Shown here in pieces: positions 1-8,305 of a stretch of DNA of 64,000 nt. The stretch is from Psychrobacter ciconiae (GTDB taxonomy: Bacteria > Pseudomonadota > Gammaproteobacteria > Pseudomonadales > Moraxellaceae). The position numbers and the translations under genes were made by a program. Below the pieces are notes generated by a model. It saw nothing but the letters and a program-made list of their open reading frames with translations, did no database searches and was not told the origin of the DNA. Position 1 is the first letter of the stretch; every line of letters starts with the position of its first letter. The stretch spans positions 806,001-870,000 of the forward strand of contig NZ_CAJGYV010000001.1 of assembly GCF_904846055.1 (NCBI RefSeq), read 5' to 3'.

Positions 1-459
1 GGCATTGCTAAATACGCGCAAATCATGGCATCGCTTGAAATGGGCGTTCGCTATTTGGACGGTCAACTCAAATCAGGGCAGCATTTTGCCGAGTCAAGCA
101 TGGTTAAAGACTACCTGCGCGCCAAGCTTGCCCGCGAGCCGCGGGAGGTATTTGCGGTCATGTGCTTAGATGACGCGCTTGGGCTGATCCACTTTGAAGT
201 GCTTTTCACCGGCGGAATATCCAGCTGTTCGGTTTGCATCAAGCACGTGCTTCGTCATGCCATCAGCCATTCGGCAAGCCAATTGATTGTGGCTCACAAT
301 CACCCAAAAACATCCGCCCACCCTTCCGATGCTGACGATCATCTTACGCATCAATTAAAAGCCGCTTGCGAGTTGATTGATTTAACTTTACTTGACCATA
401 TTATTGTTGGTTGCGGTGATGTTTTATCCTATAAAGAACTCAACCGCGCGCCATTTTAA
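1..459 (+). CDS. radC: RadC/JAB-domain protein, 3' part (5' end outside window)
   Basis: The reading frame is open to the left edge, and residues before the first in-window Met (IAKYAQIM) match the RadC linker, so the gene starts upstream. The visible 152 codons hold the RadC JAB/MPN metalloprotease-like domain. The core metal motif is H-N-H-P at 295-306, with the downstream Asp at 334-336 in the expected H-x-H-x10-D spacing. The usual Ser-Gly after HNHP is replaced by Lys-Thr, which is unusual for the family. RadC proteins were once linked to DNA repair, but that role is disputed and the true function is unknown. It is followed by a weak hairpin and then fadE on the same strand. The family call is firm; the function is not. 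Confidence 0.9.
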   Translation, partial: GIAKYAQIMASLEMGVRYLDGQLKSGQHFAESSMVKDYLRAKLAREPREVFAVMCLDDALGLIHFEVLFTGGISSCSVCIKHVLRHAISHSASQLIVAHNHPKTSAHPSDADDHLTHQLKAACELIDLTLLDHIIVGCGDVLSYKELNRAPF

Positions 460-498
460 CCTTTGACTTTAAAACCGCTAAAAAAGTGCTAAAAACAT

Positions 499-516
499 AA
501 CTGGATACAGTTTTTT
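499..516 (+). terminator. weak hairpin with T run after radC
   Basis: A 5-bp stem AACTG/CAGTT with a GATA loop runs directly into six T. It lies 40 bases after the radC stop. The stem is short, so termination would be weak at best. Confidence 0.35.
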
Positions 517-693
517 AACTGCCGTTAGCACAATTGCCCTTGATAGTTGGGCGTGAATATTTCATGCTTAAACATTTCATATTGTTAACCAACTATATCA
601 TAATAAGTACAGGTTAATTTTTACAGCAAGATTGTAAATATCATCAAAGCTGTTGCCATCATTTTCATAAGACTATTTTTTTTGGAGGCCGTC

Positions 694-3504
694 ATGGCGA
701 TTGGCTTATTTATTTTAGCCGTAATCATTGAATTGGCAATGGTTTTAGCCCTATTTTTAATGTCATTTTCACGGGTGACAGGCAGTATTTTTGCGCTGAT
801 AACTGTGGTCGTTTGCGCTTTTATTAGCCCGTGGTCGCTGATTTTGGGGCTGCCGATTGCACTGCTATGCTTGGTGCTTTTGATCTCTCCACTTCGCCAA
901 AGCCTGATTACCAAGCGCGTTTACAAAGTTTTGGCAGGGGCGATGCCAAGTATGAGCGACACTGAGCGCGAGGCTTTGGACGCTGGCACCAGTTGGTGGG
1001 AAAAAGAGCTGTTTATGGGCGCGCCCAATTGGAGTGCTTTTGCCAATTATCCTTATCCCAAGCTGTCGGCAGATGAGCAAAGCTTTTTGGACAATGAGGT
1101 TGAGGCGCTGTGCTCGATGCTTGATGAGTGGCAGATTCAGCACGAATTTAAAGGCTTGCCAGATGAGATTTGGCAATTTATTAAAGATAATGGCTTTTTA
1201 GGATTAATTATTCCCAAAAAATTTGGCGGTCTTGAATTTTCCTCTTACGCCCAAAGTCGGGTGATGAGTAAAATTGCCTCGCGCTCGCCCACGGCTGCGG
1301 TCAGCTGTATGGTGCCAAACTCCTTAGGACCTGGCGAGCTGCTTATGCACTACGGCACGGACGTGCAAAAACGGCGCTGGCTGCCGGGGCTTGCTAAGGG
1401 TGAGGAGATTCCGTGCTTTGGGCTTACTGGTCCTGAAGCGGGGTCGGATGCCGGCGCGATTCCGGACACCGGCGTGGTTTGCTACGGCAACTTTGAGGGT
1501 CGGCAAGTCTTGGGACTTAACATGAATTTTTCCAAGCGCTGGATTACCTTAGCGCCGATTGCCACCGTCGTTGGGCTTGCCTTTAAAATGTATGACCCAG
1601 AGGGGCTTTTGGGTGACCCTGAAAAAACCGATTATGGCATCACCTGTGCTTTGATTCCGGCAACTCATGAGGGCGTTATTATAGGACCTCGCCACAACCC
1701 TAGCGGCTCACCATTTATGAATGGTACAGTTGATGGCAGGGATGTGTTTATTCCGCTTGATTATATCATCGGCGGGGTTGAGAACGCCGGTCGCGGCTGG
1801 CGCATGCTGATGGAATGCTTAGGCGTTGGTCGCGGAATTTCTTTGCCTGCGCTATCAACTGCGGCAAGCGAGATGAGCTATCTTAATGTTGGCGCTTTTG
1901 CCAAAATCCGCGAGCAGTTTAAAATTTCGGTCGGCAAGTTTGAAGGCGTTCAAGAAGTCACCAGTCAAATGGCAAGCCAAACTTATATGTTAGAGGCTTT
2001 TCGCCATTTGGTCACTTGCGGATTAAACCAAGGCGGAACGCCGTCCGTGATGACCGCCATGGCAAAATATTACGCCACCGAAACCATGCGCGAGGTCATC
2101 AACGGCGGTATGGATGTGGTCGGTGGTCGTGCCATCCAAATGGGACCACGCAACTTTTTATCGACCGCATATCAAGCCATTCCGGTGTCGATCACCGTTG
2201 AGGGCGCGAACATTTTAACCCGCTCCTTGATGATTTTTGGTCAAGGGGCAATGCGCTGCCACCCTTATTTGTTTGATGAGTTGCAGTTATTGCAAAGCGA
2301 GGACAAAAACGCGGCGCTAAAATCCTTTGATATGCTGTTTTTTAAGCATTTAGGCTACACGTTTAATCGCGGCGCCAAAGCGTTTGTGGCAGGCTATACC
2401 GGCGGTAGCAGTGATGCGCCGGTGTTTGTTGATGCTTTTACCCGACCTTATTATCAGCATATCAACCGTTTAAGCGCGGATTTTGCATTGACCGCCGATA
2501 TGGCGCTTGGGCTATTGGCAGGAGATTTAAAGCGCAAAGAGATGCTCTCAGGGCGCTTGGCTGACATTCACGGGCATTTATTTATTGCCACTGCCATTTT
2601 GCAATTTTATCAAAACGGCAGCAAATCGGTTGCTGAGCGATTGCATGCCGAAGTGGCTTTAAAAAACAGTCTATTTGCCATTCAAGAGGCGTTTTTTAGC
2701 TTTTATGCCAACTTCCCCAACCGCTTTGCCGCGCGATTGGTTCAGTTTGTTGCCTTCCCTAGTGGTCGGATTTTTGCGCCCGTCAGTGACGAGCTTAAAC
2801 AAAAGCTTGGCGACACCTTTATGGAGGATTTTGAGGACAACCCGTTCCGCGATTACCTCAAATCGATGATTTACTACAACACCGAGCCGGAAGATGTGAC
2901 AGGTCGCTTGGAAAACACCTATCAGACGCTGCTGCTCATCGAACCGTTGTGGCAAACCTTTAAAAAAGCAGAAAATAAAGACAAGTTTGAGGGGTTAACC
3001 TTTGAAGACCATGTGGTTGAAGCAAGTCAAAAAGGGGTGATCAGCGAAGAAGATGCCGAAGTGCTGATTCATTATAACGCGCTGCGATTTGATTCTTTGC
3101 TCACTGATGTGTTTGATTCCGAGCTTTGGCAGGTTCAAGAGCGCCACAATCCGCACACTTTAGAAAACGCCGTTCAGCAGCTGACCGATTATGCCGAAGT
3201 AAAGCGCGCCGCTCAGCGCCGTCACGGTATCACTGACCAAGCTTTGAACGATAAGCCAACCGGTGATGACAACCCCGACCACGGCTATGAGCAAGACGGC
3301 GATGTCAAAAAAACAAGCGAGCATCACACCGCCTCTGAGATACGCAGTCAAGCGGACTTTGCTCACGATCATCCCGATAGCGAAGCCCTAGACCATCGCC
3401 ACCGCGACGCAGAACACACGCTTAATGAGCGCATGAGCCAAAACCATTCCTTAAACGCGCCTGAAAAATGGCAAGATGGCCTACGCCGTGAAGATGAAAA
3501 GTAA
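694..3504 (+). CDS. fadE: FadE-type acyl-CoA dehydrogenase
   Basis: Membrane-associated acyl-CoA dehydrogenase of about 936 residues that catalyses the first oxidation step of fatty-acid beta-oxidation (acyl-CoA to trans-2-enoyl-CoA, FAD-dependent). The N-terminus has two hydrophobic segments (about residues 3-30 and 35-65), as in E. coli FadE. The central part carries the acyl-CoA dehydrogenase N, middle and C domains (for example GLTGPEAGSDAG and EGANILTRSL), followed by the FadE-specific C-terminal domain. The ATG at 694 is chosen because GGAGG at 684-688 gives correct spacing; a TTG at 682 overlaps that site and is unlikely. The protein is longer than E. coli FadE (814 residues), and the last ~90 residues form a hydrophilic His/Asp/Glu-rich tail. 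Two fadD genes at 33-37 kb supply its acyl-CoA substrates. Confidence 0.95.
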   Translation: MAIGLFILAVIIELAMVLALFLMSFSRVTGSIFALITVVVCAFISPWSLILGLPIALLCLVLLISPLRQSLITKRVYKVLAGAMPSMSDTEREALDAGTSWWEKELFMGAPNWSAFANYPYPKLSADEQSFLDNEVEALCSMLDEWQIQHEFKGLPDEIWQFIKDNGFLGLIIPKKFGGLEFSSYAQSRVMSKIASRSPTAAVSCMVPNSLGPGELLMHYGTDVQKRRWLPGLAKGEEIPCFGLTGPEAGSDAGAIPDTGVVCYGNFEGRQVLGLNMNFSKRWITLAPIATVVGLAFKMYDPEGLLGDPEKTDYGITCALIPATHEGVIIGPRHNPSGSPFMNGTVDGRDVFIPLDYIIGGVENAGRGWRMLMECLGVGRGISLPALSTAASEMSYLNVGAFAKIREQFKISVGKFEGVQEVTSQMASQTYMLEAFRHLVTCGLNQGGTPSVMTAMAKYYATETMREVINGGMDVVGGRAIQMGPRNFLSTAYQAIPVSITVEGANILTRSLMIFGQGAMRCHPYLFDELQLLQSEDKNAALKSFDMLFFKHLGYTFNRGAKAFVAGYTGGSSDAPVFVDAFTRPYYQHINRLSADFALTADMALGLLAGDLKRKEMLSGRLADIHGHLFIATAILQFYQNGSKSVAERLHAEVALKNSLFAIQEAFFSFYANFPNRFAARLVQFVAFPSGRIFAPVSDELKQKLGDTFMEDFEDNPFRDYLKSMIYYNTEPEDVTGRLENTYQTLLLIEPLWQTFKKAENKDKFEGLTFEDHVVEASQKGVISEEDAEVLIHYNALRFDSLLTDVFDSELWQVQERHNPHTLENAVQQLTDYAEVKRAAQRRHGITDQALNDKPTGDDNPDHGYEQDGDVKKTSEHHTASEIRSQADFAHDHPDSEALDHRHRDAEHTLNERMSQNHSLNAPEKWQDGLRREDEK

Positions 3505-3560
3505 GCTTTAAGCGAGTTACTTTAAAACTGTTAATTTAAAACAATTAGTTTAAAACCATA

Positions 3561-3591
3561 AAAAAGCAAGCTCAATAACGGCTTGCTTTTT
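3561..3591. terminator. bidirectional terminator between fadE and the TSUP gene
   Basis: Perfect 11-bp inverted repeat AAAAAGCAAGC / GCTTGCTTTTT with a 9-base loop. It gives a T run on both strands and sits between convergent genes. Confidence 0.85.
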
Positions 3592-3619
3592 TATACTTAT
3601 TTTTGGATAAGCTTTTAAA

Positions 3620-4375
3620 TCAGCTAATCACGTATTTGGTCACCATTGCCAAGCAAACAAGCACAATCACCGGTCGAATCAAGCGGCTGCCGCCTTTAAT
3701 CACCATTTGCGAGCCAAAATACGCGCCGATGGTCTGCCCAACCATCATCGCAAGACCGACTTTCCAAAGCACGTTGCCACCAATAATAAAAAATATCAGC
3801 GAGCCAATGTTACTGGCTAAATTAAGCATTTTAGCAGCGCCGGTCGCTTCAATAATGGTGCGACCACGAAGCGCGACATTGCCAAGCGCAAAAAACATCC
3901 CCGTTCCCGGTCCCATGTAGCCATCGTAAAAGCCTATAATTGGTGAGATGATTTTTTGCCAAACGCCCTCGCTGACTTTTGGTTTTTTTCTAACTTCACC
4001 GATTTTAGGAGCAAACAGCGTATAAATGCCAATCGCTGCAATCAAAAACGGAATGAGTTTTTCAAGCAAATCCGGCGGCGAGAGTTGAACGGCAATGGCG
4101 CCAAATACAGAGCCGATAAACGAGGCAATCACCGCCGTTTTGATGGCTTTTGGGTCAACGACGCGCCGCCGAATCATGGTGAGCGACGCGGCAAATGCGC
4201 CGGATGACGCTTGCAATTTGTTTGTTCCTAAGGTCATGACCGGCGGAATATTGGCAAGCAGCATCGCAGGGATGGTCAAAAGCCCACCGCCGCCGGCAAT
4301 GGCATCAATGAATCCGGCCAGCATGGCGACCCCTGCGAGCATTAATATAATCTCAATTGACAATGATACGTCCAT
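3620..4375 (-). CDS. TSUP family (TauE/SafE) membrane transporter
   Basis: A 251-residue protein of the TSUP/DUF81 family, whose members export sulfite, sulfoacetate or other small organic anions, or move sulfur compounds. Eight hydrophobic segments fill the length. The family signature is seen at the N-terminus (GFIDAIAGGGGLLTIP, residues about 21-37), and a second Gly-rich repeat follows (GFYDGYMGPGTGMFFALG, mid-protein), reflecting the internal duplication of the family. The length is typical. It stands alone, convergent with fadE and divergent from nhaA, so neighbours do not indicate the substrate. Confidence 0.88.
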   Translation of the reverse strand: MDVSLSIEIILMLAGVAMLAGFIDAIAGGGGLLTIPAMLLANIPPVMTLGTNKLQASSGAFAASLTMIRRRVVDPKAIKTAVIASFIGSVFGAIAVQLSPPDLLEKLIPFLIAAIGIYTLFAPKIGEVRKKPKVSEGVWQKIISPIIGFYDGYMGPGTGMFFALGNVALRGRTIIEATGAAKMLNLASNIGSLIFFIIGGNVLWKVGLAMMVGQTIGAYFGSQMVIKGGSRLIRPVIVLVCLAMVTKYVIS

Positions 4376-4698
4376 GTCCCAACCTTTTAGTTAACGGGCA
4401 AAATTGCTTGATCGTTGGCAGTGGCTTAATTGCGCCAGCCAAATATTTTAAAAAAAATTTAGCTTTGGTAAAAAAATAACAAAGAAAAACGCTGGGCAAA
4501 ATGAGGTGACCGCGGCTTTAAAACGGTCGTTGATGAGCGCCCAATCTTGATAAGCTGCAAAAAGGAACAAAGCTTGTGTGAATTTGCGCTTATTATACGG
4601 TTAAAGAGATAAAAAAAGCCAAATGGCGGATAATTTCTGCTAGATTTACAAGCAATCATAAAATAAGAATCAATTTTGACTGAGCAAATGAGGATGGT
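4376..4698. other. intergenic region between TSUP gene and nhaA
   Basis: 323 bases separating two divergent genes. It must contain both promoters, but no close match to consensus -35/-10 pairs stood out. A minus-strand open frame of 66 codons (4459-4659) has no Shine-Dalgarno site and no recognisable protein character, so I do not call it a gene. Confidence 0.6.
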
Positions 4699-5901
4699 AT
4701 GGCAATTCGACGACTAAAGGCATTTTTTGATCTTGAGGCTTCTGGAGGCATAGTTTTGGCGCTCGCTGCCATCGCCGCGATGATCATTGCCAACACGCCG
4801 TGGGTGACGTGGTATGAGTCATTTGTTCATGCGCCCGTTGCTATCCAAATCGGTCAATTTGCCATTGCCAAAGATGCGCATCACTGGATTAATGATGGTT
4901 TGATGGCGGTGTTTTTCTTTTTAGTTGGGCTTGAGCTTAAGCGCGAGGTGCTCATCGGTGAGCTGTCCAACGTCAAGCAAATCATTTTGCCCGCTGCCGC
5001 CGCGCTTGGTGGGATGATTATGCCCGCCCTTGTTTATTTGGCATTTAACCATCAGCATCCTGAGTATTTAAAAGGTTGGGCAATCCCAACTGCCACTGAC
5101 ATTGCTTTTGCTTTGGGCATTTTAAGCTTGCTCGGTAGCCGAGTGCCAAACGCGCTTAAGGTGTTTTTGGTGTCGATTGCCATTTTTGATGACATTGGCG
5201 CAATTATCATTATTGCGCTGTTTTATACCAGTGACTTGTCGTTTACCTCTTTAGGGCTGGCGGCGCTGTGTTTGCCGTTTTTATATTTGCTTAACCGTAA
5301 AAACGTCACCGGAATCACGCCTTATGTGCTCATCGGCGTCATCATGTGGTTTTTGGTGCTCCAATCGGGCATTCACGCCACCCTTGCCGGCGTTGTTTTG
5401 GCGCTATTTATCCCAATGTTTGACAAAACTGACCCCGAGCATTCGCCACTTGAGGAGCTGGAGCACGATTTACAAAACACCGTCTCTTATGGCATTTTAC
5501 CGCTATTTGCCTTTGTAAACTCGGGCGTTTCGCTGCAAGGCGCAGGGATTGGCGATTTGATTCACCCCGTCCCGCTTGGTATTGCCGCAGGGCTGTTTAT
5601 CGGTAAGCAAGTTGGGGTGATGGTTGCGTGTTGGCTGATTTTTAAATCAGGGCTGTCGACCATGCCGCAAGGGGTCAATTTTAAACAAATTTATGGGGCA
5701 TCTCTACTTTGCGGGGTTGGCTTTACCATGAGCTTATTTATCGGTGGTTTGGCGTTTGGCGGTGAGACGGCAGGATTTGATGAGCGCCTTGGTATCATCA
5801 TGGGGTCGATTGTATCAGGAGTGGCAGGCTACATCATGCTAAAAATCAGCCTCAAAGACTCGGTCAGCCAAAATACCATTGATTTAACGCGGTCATCTTA
5901 A
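4699..5901 (+). CDS. nhaA: Na+/H+ antiporter NhaA
   Basis: Inner-membrane electrogenic sodium/proton antiporter of 400 residues, used for pH and sodium homeostasis. About twelve membrane segments are visible. The ion-binding acids known from E. coli are present with a +1 offset: D134 ([11 protein letters not shown]) and the pair D164-D165 (FDDIGAI). [10 protein letters not shown] in the fourth helix region is also conserved. The ATG is preceded by GAGGAT. The next gene starts 35 bases downstream and may be cotranscribed. Confidence 0.96.
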   Translation: MAIRRLKAFFDLEASGGIVLALAAIAAMIIANTPWVTWYESFVHAPVAIQIGQFAIAKDAHHWINDGLMAVFFFLVGLELKREVLIGELSNVKQIILPAAAALGGMIMPALVYLAFNHQHPEYLKGWAIPTATDIAFALGILSLLGSRVPNALKVFLVSIAIFDDIGAIIIIALFYTSDLSFTSLGLAALCLPFLYLLNRKNVTGITPYVLIGVIMWFLVLQSGIHATLAGVVLALFIPMFDKTDPEHSPLEELEHDLQNTVSYGILPLFAFVNSGVSLQGAGIGDLIHPVPLGIAAGLFIGKQVGVMVACWLIFKSGLSTMPQGVNFKQIYGASLLCGVGFTMSLFIGGLAFGGETAGFDERLGIIMGSIVSGVAGYIMLKISLKDSVSQNTIDLTRSS

Positions 5902-5936
5902 CCCAAAGCGTTTCAAAGAAAAAGGTAATAAAGGCT

Positions 5937-7259
5937 ATGCCAACGTCTTATCTGAGTCACGGTCGCACCACAGAGGTTGATGACCACAGCGAGTTGCAAG
6001 TGCTACAGCGAATCAAGCGCTATTTGTTGCCAAAAGACTTTGCCATCTCAAACGAATTGCTGCTTGAGTTGGCTCAAGGTTATGATTTGGGCGACCCGAT
6101 TGCTGACCCATTGATTCAAGATGGTATCAAATTTGCCAAACCTTTACAGGCACAGATTTTAAAGCCAAACCTTGATAATGAAAAAAATAAGTTAAAAACT
6201 GACTTAAACCGTTCTGAATTTAATCAGCTTTACCAAACGTTTAGCTGCCATCCGGATTGGTTTGACCCAAAGCTTGCTGCCATTGGCGCGGCAGCCTATC
6301 GGCGCTATCCGCTGATGCTTATTTGGCTACTTCGCAATGTGGCATTGATGGCAGGCTATAGCATTCCGGCGCTGTCCCTGCCTTTAATTCAAACCGGCGC
6401 TTTGGTTCATGATGCGCTGCCCCGCTTGATGCGGACTTACGGCTATATTTTGGCAGTTTCTGAATACCCCAATCAGGATCAATCAGCCAAATTTGCTTTT
6501 GATACCGTGCTTGCTATTGGCTCTGAGGGTTGGCGACAATCCATCAATGTCCGGCAAATTCATGCCCTCGTCCGCCATAAACTGTTGACTGGCAAATTAG
6601 CCGTTCCTGATCTTGCCAAAAACGCCGCTCGCGCCCAAGCGGACAATCGGTGGAATACAGATTACTGGGGAATTCCGATTAATCAGACCGACATGGTCGC
6701 CACCCATTTACAGTTTTCGCTGCTGATTATGCGCGGATTGCAACTGCTTGGCGCCCGCATCAGTAGCGAGGAAGCGGCGGGAATTTTGCATTTATGGCAG
6801 CTTGCCAGCTTTTGGCTTGGGGTGGATTTAAAGCGCTTACCGGAGGATGAGACCGCATGTTGGGCGTGGCTTTATACCTATTTGTCTATTCAGCAGCTTG
6901 ACTTTGAGGTGGGGCGACCGCTTGCCAAAGCGCTTCATGACTTGCCAAGCCAGCTCATGGGCGAGGACAACCGCCGAGGTCAGTTTGTGGAACTTGTGAA
7001 CGCCAGCGTCACTCGAACCTTGGTTGGTGATGATATTGGTGATGGTTTAAATTTGCCCAAATCCAAACTGCGCTTTGGGGTGCTCTCTTCCGTACCGATT
7101 TTGTTTGCGCTTGATACCGCAAGGCTGCACAACGACAAAGCGGCGCAAAAGCTTGAGCAGTTTCGGGCAAAACGGCAGGACAATATGAACTGGTGGCTTA
7201 AAAAGCATGATGATTATTATAAGTCGCGTTATAGCCAAATCAACCTAAAAATGTTATAA
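5937..7259 (+). CDS. DUF2236 / MpaB-type oxygenase family protein
   Basis: A 440-residue protein whose central part resembles the DUF2236 family (ER-bound oxygenase MpaB, latex-clearing protein Lcp), where characterised members are haem-b oxygenases. Supporting features are a Tyr/Arg-rich entry segment (AAYRRYPLMLIWLLRN, about residue 120), the His-containing helix RQIHALVRHKLL and the block GIPINQTDMVATHLQFSLL. In Lcp such helices supply the haem ligand and the nearby Arg/Thr. No signal peptide is seen. It lies 35 bases after nhaA on the same strand, preceded by AAAGG, and its stop is 10 bases from the left end of an IS630 element. The substrate is unknown; an oxygenase activity is inferred from the family only. 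Confidence 0.72.
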   Translation: MPTSYLSHGRTTEVDDHSELQVLQRIKRYLLPKDFAISNELLLELAQGYDLGDPIADPLIQDGIKFAKPLQAQILKPNLDNEKNKLKTDLNRSEFNQLYQTFSCHPDWFDPKLAAIGAAAYRRYPLMLIWLLRNVALMAGYSIPALSLPLIQTGALVHDALPRLMRTYGYILAVSEYPNQDQSAKFAFDTVLAIGSEGWRQSINVRQIHALVRHKLLTGKLAVPDLAKNAARAQADNRWNTDYWGIPINQTDMVATHLQFSLLIMRGLQLLGARISSEEAAGILHLWQLASFWLGVDLKRLPEDETACWAWLYTYLSIQQLDFEVGRPLAKALHDLPSQLMGEDNRRGQFVELVNASVTRTLVGDDIGDGLNLPKSKLRFGVLSSVPILFALDTARLHNDKAAQKLEQFRAKRQDNMNWWLKKHDDYYKSRYSQINLKML

Positions 7260-7266
7260 AATAAAA

Positions 7267-7278
7267 TATCTTAACTGA
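7267..7278 (+). repeat. left terminal inverted repeat of the IS630 element
   Basis: TATCTTAACTGA, matching the reverse complement of the right end exactly. The first two bases (TA) are interpreted as target duplication. It lies 14 bases before the transposase start. Confidence 0.6.
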
Positions 7279-7292
7279 CCCCTCAATTCATC

Positions 7293-7631
7293 ATGACCTA
7301 TTCCTTAGATTTTCGCAAACAAGTGCTTAAAAGCTTAGCTAACGGCATGACCTTTGCTGAAGCTGCCGTATTTTATGACATCAGCCCGACCACCATTCAA
7401 AAGTGGAAGAAGCGGCTTCACAGCAAAACTACTCGCAATGTCACGGCACGAAAGATAACTGATGAGGCATTGCGTAAAGACGTTGAAGACTATCCCGACA
7501 GCTATCATTACGAACGTGCTACGCGCTTGAACTGCAGTGCCTCAGGGATTTGTGAGGCGTTAAAGCGCTTGGGAATCAGCAAAAAAAAAGACCTTAGAAC
7601 ACCCAAACGCTTGCCCGATAAAAAGAGCTGA
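7293..7631 (+). CDS. IS630 transposase, N-terminal part (orfA)
   Basis: 112 residues with a helix-turn-helix DNA-binding region at about residues 5-45 (FAEAAVFYDISPTTIQKWKK), typical of the N-terminal half of IS630 transposases. The frame runs through nine consecutive A (7581-7589) and ends at a TGA at 7629-7631. Reading in the +1 frame from the A run gives a smooth continuation (KTLEHPNACPIKRAEFN, then the DDE domain), which is the family's normal sequence. The gene is therefore split either by a single-base indel or by frameshifting/slippage on the A run, which would give the fused 7293-8142 product. It starts at ATG 7293 without a strong ribosome site. Confidence 0.85.
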   Translation: MTYSLDFRKQVLKSLANGMTFAEAAVFYDISPTTIQKWKKRLHSKTTRNVTARKITDEALRKDVEDYPDSYHYERATRLNCSASGICEALKRLGISKKKDLRTPKRLPDKKS

Positions 7632-7683
7632 GTTTAACGCTAAGCTCCACTACTTCAAACAACAAGGCTTTCCCATCATCTAT

Positions 7684-8142
7684 ATGGACGAAAGTGGCTT
7701 TGAGCATGAAACGATAAGACCATACGGTTATGCACCAATAGGTAAACCTTGTATCGATAGCTACAACTGGCAAGGTAAAAAACGAACCAACGTCATTGGA
7801 GCGTTATACCAAAAGGTCTTGTTTGCGCTAGAATTCATTGAAAAGAACGTCAATTGGCGAGTGATTTATGATTGGTGCAAGTACAAACTGATTCCAAGCC
7901 TTAAGACCAAATGCGTGATTGTGATGGACAACGCATCCTTTCATAAAAACCGTCGCATTGCCAAACTGCTTAACCGTCATGGTCATCGCATCTTATGGCT
8001 ACCACCTTACAGTCCTGACCTAAACCCTATCGAGAATAAATGGGCTCAGGTAAAATTCTTAAGACAAGGTTGGATAGAAAATGACTTATCAAAACTGTTT
8101 TATGATATTCATCCAAACCATAACTCTTTTAAAGTGAACTGA
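7684..8142 (+). CDS. IS630 transposase, catalytic DDE part (orfB)
   Basis: 152 residues holding the Tc1/mariner-IS630 catalytic triad: Asp in MDESGFE at the N-terminus, Asp in VMDNASFHK near residue 78, and Glu in YSPDLNPIENKW near residue 117. The frame is open well upstream of this ATG, back to the A9 run at 7581, so the ATG shown is only the first internal Met and the natural product is probably a fusion with orfA. The C-terminus ends about 30 bases before the right inverted repeat. All three catalytic residues are intact, so the element would be active if the frames are joined. Confidence 0.88.
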   Translation: MDESGFEHETIRPYGYAPIGKPCIDSYNWQGKKRTNVIGALYQKVLFALEFIEKNVNWRVIYDWCKYKLIPSLKTKCVIVMDNASFHKNRRIAKLLNRHGHRILWLPPYSPDLNPIENKWAQVKFLRQGWIENDLSKLFYDIHPNHNSFKVN

Positions 8143-8164
8143 CTATAGAAGCAGCTTTTGAATA

Positions 8165-8176
8165 TCAGTTAAGATA
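8165..8176 (+). repeat. right terminal inverted repeat of the IS630 element
   Basis: TCAGTTAAGATA, the exact reverse complement of 7267-7278; the final TA is interpreted as target duplication. The 129 bases that follow before the next gene are AT-rich and hold a 12-bp direct repeat CTAAAAAACTAA (8282-8293 and 8298-8309). Confidence 0.6.
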
Positions 8177-8305
8177 AAAAGCGCAATGAGCACCCGATAG
8201 TTTTTAATAAGTGAACTGCTGGGCTAAAGCCGCATACAACTATTGGGATAGATTCTTGAGTGTTATAAGAATATAAAAATTCTAAAAAACTAATATCCTA
8301 AAAAA

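Larger units (their letters stand above)
7267..8176 (+). mobile_element. IS630-family insertion sequence (about 906 bp plus TA duplication)
   Basis: The element carries a two-frame IS630/Tc1-type transposase. A perfect 12-bp inverted repeat TATCTTAACTGA (7267-7278) / TCAGTTAAGATA (8165-8176) frames it. Its outer two bases are TA on both sides, as expected for the TA target duplication of IS630 elements, leaving an IS of 7269-8174. Inside the repeats, left and right ends diverge after 10 bp, so the terminal repeats are short. An alternative right boundary at the TGAACTGACTATA motif (8137-8149) has no partner on the left and is less convincing. Element identity is firm; the exact ends are inferred. 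Confidence 0.75.

Noticed and set aside
682..693. TTG start for fadE adding four residues
   Set aside because: It overlaps the GGAGG ribosome site that serves the ATG at 694.
4459..4659. 66-codon minus-strand open frame between TSUP and nhaA genes
   Set aside because: No ribosome site, composition unlike a protein, and it fills a divergent promoter region.
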